The notes under the pieces are model-generated. The model did not search any database and had not been told where the DNA came from. It saw only the letters and a list, made by a program, of their open reading frames with translations. Positions 45,769 through 55,092 of a DNA stretch of 64,000 bases are shown piece after piece. Made by a program: the position numbers and the translations under genes. Position 1 is the first letter of the stretch. Every line of letters starts with the position of its first letter. The DNA lies in assembly GCA_946902875.1 (NCBI GenBank), contig OX336339.1:24707349-24771348 (forward strand). The letters are read 5' to 3'. Origin of the DNA: Nematopogon swammerdamellus. Lineage: Eukaryota; Arthropoda; Insecta; Lepidoptera; Adelidae.

Positions 45769-46644
45769 TCAGCGTGTAAGCGTCCACTGCTGGACATACG
45801 CCTCTCCAATTTTCCTCCAGTCCTCCCGGCCTTCAGCGATACGGAACCACTGATTTCCGCCGGCGTACTTGATGTCGTCGTCCCACCTGGCGGGTGGTCT
45901 TCCCACACTCCGTTTTCCTGTCCACGGCCGCCAGTGTAGGACACGGTTACTCCAACGGTCATCGTCTCTTCGGCTAACGTGCCCAGCCCACTGCCACTTG
46001 AGCTTAGCCACCCGGTGTCCAATATCGACTACTTTGGTGCGTCGGCGGATTGCCTCGTTACGCACTATATCACGTAGCGATATACCCAGCATGGCTCGCT
46101 CCATTGCTCGCTGGGCAACTTTCAACCTTTGGACAACAGCGACCGTCAGAGTCCACGTTTCACATCCGTACGTCATAACCGGGAGGACACACTGGTCATA
46201 TATACGGGTCTTTAAATTCTGCGGAAGGTCAGACTTCAGGACGAATTTTAGTTTTCCGAAGGCAGCCCAACCCAGTTGAATTCGTCTCTCCACCTCCTTA
46301 AGCAGACCTTGTCTACCAAGCCGCAGAATTTGACCGAGGTATATGTACTCTTCAACCTGTTCGATCACTTCTCCGCCAATAACAAATTGTCCTCCCGTCA
46401 TAACCTCGGTCGCCATGACCTTGGTTTTGTCCCGGTTCATCTTCAGACCAACCTTCATCGACGCTGTATAAAGGTCTTCCAGCATGATCTGAAGCTGATC
46501 TCGGGAATTGGACAGAAGAACAATGTCATCGGCGAAACGCAGATGACTGAGAAGATCTCCATTCACGTTTATACCCATGTTGTCCCACTCAAGCATCTTG
46601 AACACATCTTCCAATGCGTTTGTGAAGAGCTTGGGTGAGATCAC
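45769..46644 (-). pseudogene. RTE ORF, 3' part: reverse transcriptase palm and C-terminal domain
   Basis: A 291-codon frame continuing the reverse transcriptase after the frameshift. It starts at ISPKLF, has the catalytic FADDIVLLS box near residue 38, then GLKMNRDKTKVM, the primer-grip region, and the C-terminal segment with WAGHVSRRDDDRWSNR and GRPPARWDDDI that is typical of RTE and related LINEs. It ends with WTLTR and a stop a few bases before the (TGAC)n tail. With the upstream part the total is ~985 codons, the normal RTE length. On its own it lacks the fingers of the RT and the endonuclease. Confidence 0.85.
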
Positions 46645-46663
46645 ATCCCCCTGCCTTACGCCT

Positions 46664-48748
46664 TTACCAAGGAGGATAGGTTGGGTATTCTCGTGAAGCC
46701 TCAGTCATCGTCGCGGACCGATACAGATTTCGGAGCACCTCGATGTAGCGGTGGTCGATTCTGCACCTGAGGAGGGAGTTTTCGACAGCCCATTTTTCAA
46801 CTGAGTCGAACGCCTTCTCATAGTCGACGAAGGCTAGGAAGAGCGGCTTGTTGTACTCCTCGCATTTTTGCACCACTTGTCTCACAGTAAATATGTGGTC
46901 CATGGTGCCGTACCCTTTCCTAAATCCAGCTTGCTCACGAGGCTGGTACTGGTCCAGCCTCTGTGTCAGCCGACTCGTGATGACTCTTGAAAAGACCTTG
47001 TACACGTGGCTAAGAAGTGAGATAGGTCGATAGTTTTTCAACTTCGCCCTATCCCCCTTCTTGTGAAACAAGACAACGACACTATTTCGCCATGCGGCCG
47101 GAACTACACCGCCTTCAAGAACTGCATTGAACAGTTTTTGCAGTTCCTTCAGGATCGGTCGTCCGCCAGCGTTCAGCAGCTCTGTCGTTATCCCGTCTTC
47201 ACCTGGAGCCTTGTGTTTTTTGAGTCCTTTCAAGGCAGCCTTTATCTCATAGACACTAATATCGGGTAGATCCTCCGTGTAGTGTCTAGTGAGCGGCGCA
47301 CGCCTATCAGAATCGACTGGTTTGCTTGGACTTGGGGCAGGGATTGCTGCGGAGTACAATTGGCCATAAAATTCCTCTACCGCCTCAAGAATATCCGGCT
47401 TTCTTGCAGTGACAACCCCATTCGCCCGCTCGAGTTTCGAGATTTGGTTAGCGCCGGTAGAGAAGGCACGGGCAAACACTTTGCTGCCTCGATTTTCCTC
47501 TATAACGCGCTCAACCATCTTCATGTTCTCTCGGCGAATATCACGGCGAATGGACTTGCTTATGGTCTTGTTGAGGTTCCTGTGCACGACACTACTCCGG
47601 GTCTCCGGTTTCATATTCCGTCGTGTTTCCAGAAGCCTCAACGTCTCTGCGGATAGCTTGCTACGGGGTGCCTGTCGACTTTTGCTGAAGTGCTGCTCTG
47701 CAGTGTCCGTTAGTGCGGATACGAAGCTCGTATACACCTTGTCGATGTCGGCATCCTCATCTCGTGGCGCTAAGCTAAAAGCATCCGCGAGTTTGGCTTC
47801 GAAATTTTCGAGCGTCTCGTCCGGTATGTTTAGCTTGGCCAACGGTTTGTGGATGAGTTGGCGCCGTTCCATCTTGAGGTTTAGCTTCAGCGTACCTCGC
47901 ACTAGTCGGTGATCGCTGCCAGTATCGAAGCGGTTTAGGACAGTAACGTCTATACACGACGATTTACTGTCCGCCAGTATGAAGTCGATCTCGTTCCTCG
48001 TGCAACCGTCAGGGCTGGCCCACGTCCATTTCCTTTTTTCCTTCTTCAGGAAAAAGGTATTCATGGCGTGGAGCTGGTTGGCTTCGAGATAGTTGACCAA
48101 CATCTGGCCGCGTCGATTTCTGACACCGATACCGTACGGACCTACTGCTCTGTCTCCCTTCAGAGGCTTGCCCAGTTTGGCATTAAAATCTCCCATCACG
48201 TACTGGAAGTGAGATTTGTTGGTTTCTAAGGCTTTGGATACATCCTCGTAAAACTGCTCCACCTCGTCGTCAGCGTGTGAACTTGTGGGAGCGTATACCT
48301 GCACCACCTTCAGCTGATACCGCTTGTTCAGCCTGATGATGATGTAGGCCACTCTGTCCGACACGCTGTCGATTTCGATGATGCTGTTCACGAGGCTGCG
48401 CCTCACCATAAATCCCACTCCACCTTCCGATTTTTGGGGATTTCCTCTGAAGTAGAATCGGTTGCCGGAACGTAGCACTTCAGTCTCTTCGCCCTTTCTT
48501 CTGACCTCGCAAAGACCCAGGATGTCCCATTTTATATGAGCCAGCTCCTGTTCCAGCTCGACCAGTTTCTCTTGCGTTCTCAAAGTCCGTATGTTATGGG
48601 TAGCCAAGTGTAGTTGGGTGTGGCAGCCAGATCTAACCCAGGGATTCTTAGCACCCCTCGCCCCGCCGGAACCTGGACCGCCACCACGATGATCCGGAAT
48701 AGCGGGGCCGCTGGGAACTAGGGGCCGAGGTACTGTAGGACTTTTCAT
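46664..48748 (-). pseudogene. RTE ORF, 5' part: APE endonuclease and first half of reverse transcriptase
   Basis: A 694-codon open frame. The endonuclease occupies roughly residues 45-290, with the expected catalytic landmarks: THNIRTLR (Asn52), CEVRR (Glu81), MGDFNAKLG (Asp187, Asn189), NEIDFILAD (Asp255) and TGSDHR (Asp279-His280). The reverse transcriptase begins near residue 510 with KAPGEDGI, then FHKKGDRAKLKNYRPISLL, QAGFRKGYGTMDHIF and FVDYEKAFDSV. The frame runs off at 46664 just before the GVRQGD motif, which is found in another frame immediately downstream, so a single small indel near 46690-46705 breaks the protein. Proteins of this kind are often mis-annotated as craniofacial development protein 2. 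The ATG at 48748 is the first in frame and is plausible, but not proven, as the start. Confidence 0.85.
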
Positions 48749-49003
48749 TGGAGGTTTTGGCCATAAAACGCCACGTTGGCCAAACGTCTTGGCGAGTCTT
48801 CCGCTCTCGTCAGCCTTAGGATTGTAATACCTATGGTATTACGCACCTAAGTTTCCAGGATACACCGCGAGGAGGTGTGAGTCGGAAATTGGAGAAAGAA
48901 TTTCACTCCGCTACTACTTCACCATCGTGCGATGGTGCAGCATTAGCAGGAGATTAATTCAGTCTCCCTTTTATATCCCTATCCCTATCCCTCCCTTTTA
49001 TAT

Positions 49004-49015
49004 ACGGGTAAAGGT
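49004..49015. repeat. 12-bp target-site duplication, RTE 5' side
   Basis: Second copy of acgggtaaaggt, directly before the resumed host repeat. Confidence 0.85.
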
Positions 49016-50260
49016 ATCAAATTGAAATTAATATCAAATACTAAGGTCTACGTTTCCTCGGAGGTGTAAAAAAATTAAGCTTATAGGTTCACGCAATCAC
49101 TAGATACGCCCATTTAAGTCACATATTTTACTACCGGCAAACTAAATCAAAACCTATAGAGTACTTCCCGTTAACTTAGAATAATGAAATTTGGTAAGAA
49201 GCAAGGTCTTATAGCACAAGTAAAGGAAAAAATCGAAAATTGTAAATTTATAGTTATGTGACATTAAAAAAAAATTTTGTTTGTTTTGTATGTCAAGGTC
49301 CCTTTTTCTCAGGAACGGATCAAGATAACAAATTGAAATTAATATGAAATACTAAGATCTACGATCTCTTTAAGGTGTAGAATATTCAAGCTTTTAAATC
49401 AACGTAATCAAAAGATACGGCCATCTATGTCATATTTCATACTCGCAAACTCACTCAAAACAAATCAAAACCTATAGGGTATTTCCTGTTAACATAGAAT
49501 CATAAAATTTGGTAAGAAGCAAGGTCTTACAGCACAAGTAAAGGAAAAAATCCGAAAATTGTAAAATTGTAGTTATTGACATAAAAAAAAATTTTTGTGT
49601 TGTATGTCAAGGTCCCTTTTTCTCAGGAACGGATAAAGATAACAAATTGAAATTAATATGAAATACTAAGATCTACGATCTCTTTAAGGCGTACAATATT
49701 AAAGCTTCTAAACCAACGCAATCAAAAGATACGGCCATCTATGTCAGATTTCATACTCGCAAACTCACTCCAATCAAATCAAAACCTATAGGGTATTTCC
49801 CGTCAACCTAGAATCATAAAATTTGGTAAGAAGCTAGGTCTCATAGCACACGTAAAGGAAAAAATCCTAAAATTTTAAACTTGTAGTTATATGACATTAA
49901 AAAAAAATCTTGTTTTGTGTGTCAAGACCCTTTTACTCAGTAACGAGTCAAGATATCAAATTTAAATTAATATGAAATACTAACGTCTGCGATCCCTTCG
50001 AGCTATAGAAAATCAAAGCTTCTAAATCAATATAATCAAAAGATACGGCTATTTATGGGAAATTTTAATAATTGCAAACTCACTCAAATGAAATCAAAAC
50101 CTATAGGGTACTTACCGTTGACCTAGCTAGAGTAATGAAATTTGGCAAGAAGCAAGGTCTCACAAGTAAAGATAAAATCCGAAAAGGATATGTCGTTATG
50201 TCATATAAGAAATATATTTTTGTATATTTCAACTTCACGAATGCCGCACAGTCAAAAACC
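49016..50260 (+). repeat. ~313-bp tandem array (about four units including the split first unit)
   Basis: The landmark tctcaggaacgg recurs at 45734, 49307, 49621 and, degenerate, at 49935. After removing the RTE and one target duplication the spacings are about 311, 314 and 314. Each unit continues with aaattgaaattaatatgaaat, a 'agatacggccatctatg' segment and 'aaaacctatagggtatttcc'. No coding potential is seen. Confidence 0.8.
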
Positions 50261-50849
50261 ATTGCTGTAGTGTTTATTTAGGCGGTTCGGGATTTTCCAA
50301 AACAATAGTTTTTGTACATACATAATACCTACAAAAATATATTGAGTGATGCTGATGATACGGAACCCTCGGTGCGCGAGTCCAACTCGCACTTGCCGAC
50401 TTTTTTTTTTATGATTTTGATATTTTGTTAAATGTGATAATCTGATATGCTTGACCTTTTATGAAATCGTATAAATCCAACGGAAAATATTTCTGCAAAA
50501 ATATAATTTTTCTTTTTCATATTATTTTCTATGAGTTGGAAGACTTGTTCATTTGGTTTGGACAATAATGTTATGTTTTTGGAGTGTGTAAACATTTTTT
50601 ATTAGTCTTTTTAATTCTAGAATTTATATAAAAAAATTCCGACGACTTATGGACTGTTAAAGGTCAGTTAAACAACCAGGTGTATAACCAGTATCATGAT
50701 AATCTTGAAAGATTGTATGTGTACATAGCACACCAATCATAATACCAAATTATATTGCCTATTAAGCACGTTTAATACTAACAAACACACAGACAAACAC
50801 TTATTACATTTATAAATAGAGAAAATGATAGCACAATGCTTACCGCTGT

Positions 50850-51125
50850 TTTAGTGTTAGATCCACCGGTTCGCCATTGTAATGACTGGACGGGAGTGCG
50901 AGCGCGCGGACGCACGGCGCATGCGGAAGTGGTCGCGCCAGTTTTGTATAACTGCCGGTGGTAATTGACAACGCCATCTAATGGTCGGGTCGGACGGACC
51001 GGGACGTCATTTGTCTCTCCGCGCGCCCGGACGCTGTCGTTCCACGGTTTATCGTTCGTGCCCCGTATCTCGAGGGTAGATTTGTAGCCTTTAGTGAACA
51101 GGGATCGACGGAGTAGACTCAGCAT
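50850..51125 (-). other. GC-rich island of unknown origin
   Basis: A 115-codon minus-strand frame spans it, with no recognised domain. On the minus strand ttacaatggcgaaccggtgg resembles the kind of LTR end plus primer-binding site seen in LTR retrotransposons, and gcggtaagcattg resembles a splice donor. Neither is enough for a call. TE-derived promoter or LTR remnant is my leading guess. Confidence 0.25.
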
Positions 51126-51314
51126 TTGAACTATTTAATTCTCTAGTTCAACTCCGTTCTCTAGTTCCACTTGAATTTCTGGCACAATAGTGTTGAACGA
51201 AACTTTGTAAATCATCCACCAGAATTTCTTGAGAGTAAATTTTTACTCATTCGAGAAAGTGTAGCTTTTAAAACCTACCTGTGTATACCTAATCCTCGAT
51301 CATCCCTACCTAGG

Positions 51315-51424
51315 TATTTTTTTATGTAATCCGGTATGGGTGGCTGAGTCGGAGGGGCCAAAGCACATGCTCCGACCAGCCAATATCACCTCCGAGAAGG
51401 TAGGTGCCATACCGGAGACTTCCG
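51315..51424 (-). mobile_element. SINE-B 3' fragment
   Basis: tttttttatgtaatccggta, ctgagtcggaggggccaaag, reverse of the SINE-B tail, truncated at gccataccggagacttc. Confidence 0.7.
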
Positions 51425-51826
51425 AAGAACATTCGAAAATGGGACTACTCGTTGTATAGAGTTGATTATTCCCAAAAGTATAATATATTCGACAGCATAC
51501 CAATGACGAGATCCCAAAGACTCCATATAGAAGCTCACCCACCCAAACTTCGAGTGCTTCGTAAAAACCAGTACTTTTAATTACCCAACAAAAAGATCCT
51601 TACAAAATGTGTTGTCGTTTTTCGGCGCCGCCGATTCCGCGTACAAGTTAGCTAATAGAAGCCGCTAATTTCGTTCTGCGGCGTTTTTTTTTTCACGTCG
51701 CGCATCATATTCGGCATTTGGCGGCGGTCGATTCGCCGTCGAAATTAAGGCCGAAACAATGTCGGACAAAGCTGCCGTCGACAAAACATTCGGGCCGCGG
51801 ATGCCGCCTTCGCTCTATCGTTTTTT

Positions 51827-52500
51827 TAGGGTTCCGTACTTCAAAAGAGGAAAAAACGGAACCCTTATAGGATCACTCTTGTGTCTGTGTCTGTCCGTCT
51901 GTCACAGCCTAGAGTTGGATGGCCCAATCACGGACGTATAGCGCAAATCAAAGAATTTAGATTTTGGGGGTTAGTTTTTGGAGACAAATTAGGAAGTAAA
52001 AAAAAAAGAGGCATATCGTTGAAAAGGGCTCGTTATCAATCAATACTAATAATAAATCGTAAGGGGTGGTCATTGAGTAATAGACTTTGTTTTATGAGAT
52101 ATTGCTTTTGTAGACACTACGATGCTAAAACAAAATCGACGATTTTTAGAAATCTTTTCTGTATGTATCTATGTAAGTTCCTCCATAACTCTTAACCTGA
52201 TCATCCGAATTCGATGAAACTTCGCACAAGCACACATGTGGGACACAGGATAGGCTAAATAAAATTCAGTTTCGGTTACGCTAGGATGTGATGATCATCC
52301 CCCCTCCCCCCCCCCCTCCCCCCCCTCCCCCCCCCCCCCTCCCCTCCCCCCAGAACTTATTTGGAAACGAAAAATAAGAAATATAGGTATAAGTTTACAG
52401 TAAAATCTAAGCGAAAATCCTGAGTCTCAAAGTTCTCACGGAAAACGGTATTGTACGGAACCCTCTCTACGCGAGTTCAACTCGCTTGAGCGCTTTTTTT
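51827..52500 (+). repeat. 'ggttccgta' family element with foreign interior
   Basis: tagggttccgtacttcaaaa at the start (same subtype as 45632); gtacggaaccctctctacgc, gagttcaactcgcttgagcg at the end. The interior holds a segment of the TIR element seen at 39420 (52185-52290, reverse) and a C/T tract. Confidence 0.65.
52299..52351 (+). repeat. 53-bp C-rich tract with single T interruptions
   Basis: Runs of 4-14 C separated by single T; the opposite strand is G-rich with more than four G-runs. Confidence 0.95.
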
Positions 52501-52744
52501 TACCGGCCGGCTTCGCGGTACAAGACGAGAATGAGAGATTTTGTCATAGCGCAGATGCTTGTGCGTCCTTTTGTATGGAAAATCTGAATGCCGCCTGTCG
52601 GTCGCGGGTCGTGGGCCCGAGCTGGCTGCGCAGACAATGCCTAGTCGCACATAAAGAATGCTGAGACTCCTCTTTTAGCCTTTTTACGCATCTGCGTGTT
52701 ATTGGTTCTGGCTGATTTTTGCGAGCCCTGCAACCAGTAAATAT

Positions 52745-52968
52745 ATTTTATTAAAGGTTTTACTTTAATAAAATCCACCGTCTGCTTTCTGTCTGTCTGT
52801 CTGTCTGTCCGCTTATAAATCGAGAACCACTGAACCGTTTTAATAAAAAAAAAAGACTACTGATAGCTTGATTCTTCCCTTCGGAATATCACGTTAAATG
52901 ACTTATGAGGTTAGCAGAAAAGTCAAATATGAGAGCAGGTGGAGCCGCGGGCACACAGCTAGTGTACC
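52745..52968 (+). mobile_element. 'gccgcgggcacagctag' repeat
   Basis: ttaataaaatccaccgtctg, (tctg)n, aatcgagaaccactgaaccg, gagccgcgggcacacagcta, gtgtacc. The CTAG-type end preceded by a GC-rich hairpin is reminiscent of a Helitron 3' end. Confidence 0.65.
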
Positions 52969-52988
52969 TATATTATTTCAATTTTGTA

Positions 52989-53042
52989 TACCGTGTGGGG
53001 CCGGTACTTCAAAAGAATAGCCCCACTGCATCTCTCCTCGTG
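52989..53042 (+). repeat. Repeat M head fused to a CR1-like 3' end
   Basis: taccgtgtggggccggtact, agaatagccccactgcatct, then switches at aaggcgactaatcgatat into the LINE tail at 53066. Confidence 0.75.
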
Positions 53043-53065
53043 CATGTCGCAAAAGGCGACTAATC

Positions 53066-53283
53066 GATATGGGCAGAACCGGTAAACTCTGGAACGCTCT
53101 CCCTGCTCATATATTTTCCATCAAGTAGTCTTGAGTCCTTCAAGAGGGGCGTGAATGGACACTTGTCAGGCCGGCATGTCATTCGCAACCCCCGCATACG
53201 ACCGAATGTCCATGGGCGACCTTAGACACACCATGGGTGCCTCGACGCCATATGTCGAGCGTTCAATAAAAAAAATAAAAAAA
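53066..53283 (+). mobile_element. CR1-like LINE 3' end joined to a repeat-M head
   Basis: Starts at ggcagaaccggtaaactctg, inside the NRTGKLWNALPAHIF segment of the family, and runs to ttcaataaaaaaaataaaa. Directly upstream (52989-53042) is the first ~55 bp of repeat M, so the join mimics the SINE-repeat M fusions. Confidence 0.75.
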
Positions 53284-53409
53284 CCGTGCGCAAAATAAAA
53301 TAAAAATAAAAAAGGGCGACAGGATAGCCACCTCTCACCTAGGAATGGTCCTTCCATCGAGTGAGTCATTGTTTCTTGGTATATCCGCCATAATAAGATA
53401 TATTTTTTT

Positions 53410-53550
53410 TTAATTTCAACCGGCTACCTATTACGGTTCAACAGATACAGCAGTCGTACGGACGAACGGACGGAAGACAGACAGACGGACAGACAGACAT
53501 TGTAGGCTTAATAATAGGCTTTCATACGTGGTGCTCGAAACCTAAAAACC
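53410..53550 (-). repeat. 'ggttccgta' family fragment
   Basis: caaccggctacctattacgg, gacagacggacagacagaca, cttaataataggctttcata, ending cgaaacctaaaaa. Confidence 0.7.
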
Positions 53551-53859
53551 CCCTATAACGATGACACAGTATTCTGCCACACCCCTAGTGCATTTTTTTC
53601 TTACAATTATGAATGTACTCGCCATTGTGAATTTCTCGAACCCATCACCGTGACTTCAATCATTAAATACATAAACAATAGCCCGGATTCCCATAGACTG
53701 CGCTTGCACTTGGAAAGGACACAGCTGACCCCGGGCTAGGAATTAATAGTGGGATACCAGACGATGTGGAAAAGTGTGGGCGTGGCTGTTCGCGTTCGTG
53801 TTACGCTGGGCGGCTATTCCGAGCTCTACGCCGAGTATCGAATTCATAACTAGATACAT

Positions 53860-54165
53860 ACGCACACGCTGTATCCCGACAATCGGGGTAAGCAGAGTAA
53901 TCGGTGTTGTGCCGCATGCACTCTTGTAAATTACAGCACAACACCGGCCACCACGTTTAGCAATGTATTAGGATAGGATAACTATCAAGCAGCAAGTAAG
54001 GCGCTAAGACCCATCTGCTGCATGACTCGGTGGAAGGACCGTGCCATGGTGAGAGGTGACTAGCCTCCCGCCCTTTAGCACGGCACCTTGTCCTTATCCT
54101 TTAGTTGCCTTTTACGAAATGCGCGGGGAGAGATGCAATGGGGCTATTCTTTATAAGTAACGGTA
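53860..54165 (-). repeat. Repeat M, complete reference copy (~305 bp)
   Basis: Reverse of: head with ggctatt/agaatagcccc, gtaaaaggcaactaaaggat, agccacctctcac-like middle, ggtccttccaccgagtcatg, gtgttgtgctgtaatttaca, cgattactctgcttaccccg, gtcgggatacagcgtgtgcg. The internal arms ggtgttgtgctg / cagcacaacacc form an inverted repeat. No coding capacity; probably a SINE-like or LINE-3'-end-derived unit. Confidence 0.75.
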
Positions 54166-54234
54166 TACTCATAACCAACACTTTCAAATCGTAGAGACAA
54201 TAAAAATGTTAAATGAACATTCGAAGTTGGACGT

Positions 54235-55092
54235 ACCTTTATGCAATCTGATTAATTTAGTATTCGAGTAAAACATCAAATTTCGATGAAATTCAATCGT
54301 TCATTCGCTGGATCGAGTCAGACCCCTATAGTTAACGCTCACGAATGATGTGATGTCCTACTATGCCGCCGCCGCCGCCGTGAGGACTACCGACCCAGCG
54401 AGCAAGGATAAGTAATGAATCTCGACGCACGAACGGACGCTACTTTATGCAATCTGATAAATTTGATATTCGACTAAAACATCGAGTTTCGATTGAACGA
54501 ATTGAATCGTTTATCCTTTGGATCGAGTCAGACCCCTATAGTTAACGCAAAAGAATGATGTGATGTCCTACTATACCGCCACCGCAGCCGTGAGGACTAC
54601 CGACCCAGCGAGCAAGGATAAGTAATGAATCTCGACGCACGAACGGACGCTACTTTATGCAATCTGATAAATTTGATATTCGACTAAAAACATCGAGTTT
54701 CGATTGAACGAATTGAATCGTTTATCCTTTGGATCGAGTCAGACCCCTATAGTTAACGCAAAAGAATGATGTGATGTCCTACTATACCGCCACCGCAGCC
54801 GTGAGGACTACCGACCCAGCGAGCAAGGATAAGTAATGAATCTCGACGCACGAACGGACGCTACTTTATGCAATCTGATAAATTTGATATTCGACTAAAA
54901 ACATCGAGTTTCGATTGAACGAATTGAATCGTTTATCCTTTGGATCGAGTCAGACCCCTATAGTTAACGCAAAAGAATGATGTGATGTCCTACTATACCG
55001 CCACCGCAGCCGTGAGGACTACCGACCCAGCGAGCAAGGATAAGTAATGAATTTCGACGCACGAACGGACGCTACTTTATGCAATCTGATAA
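54235..55092 (+). repeat. 211-bp tandem array, about four units
   Basis: tgatgtcctactat recurs at 54351, 54561, 54772 and 54983 (210, 211, 211). The first unit is diverged; the last three look almost identical, pointing to recent amplification or homogenisation. Each unit has gaggactaccgacccagcga and aacggacgctactttatgca. Confidence 0.92.

Larger units (their letters stand above)
45754..49003 (-). mobile_element. Near full-length RTE-clade non-LTR retrotransposon
   Basis: A 3.25-kb element, the usual length for an RTE LINE. On the minus strand it has a ~255-bp 5' leader, one APE endonuclease plus reverse transcriptase frame (broken once), almost no 3' UTR, and a short (TGAC)n microsatellite tail (45754-45772), as RTE elements typically have. 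A 12-bp direct repeat, acgggtaaaggt, flanks it at 45742-45753 and 49004-49015. The leader holds a perfect small hairpin (gtaatacc-tat-ggtattac, around 48824-48842) and a repeated 'agggatagggat' motif. It lies antisense in the ft intron and inside a tandem unit of a 'ggttccgta' repeat. The clean ends and open frames suggest a fairly young insertion. Confidence 0.85.
45632..50412 (+). repeat. 'ggttccgta' family element, expanded by tandem units and split by the RTE
   Basis: Starts tagggttccgtacctcaaaa, carries the inverted match aaaacggaaccctta a few bases on, then a tctg-rich stretch. It ends with tacggaaccctcggtgcgcg, actcgcacttgccgactttt. Between lie about four ~313-bp units, the first interrupted by the RTE. 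Without the RTE the element would be ~1.5 kb, against ~250-440 bp for most other copies here. Confidence 0.75.

Noticed and set aside
47282..47912. + strand frames (124 and 167 codons) over the RTE
   Set aside because: Antisense shadows of the endonuclease-RT frame.
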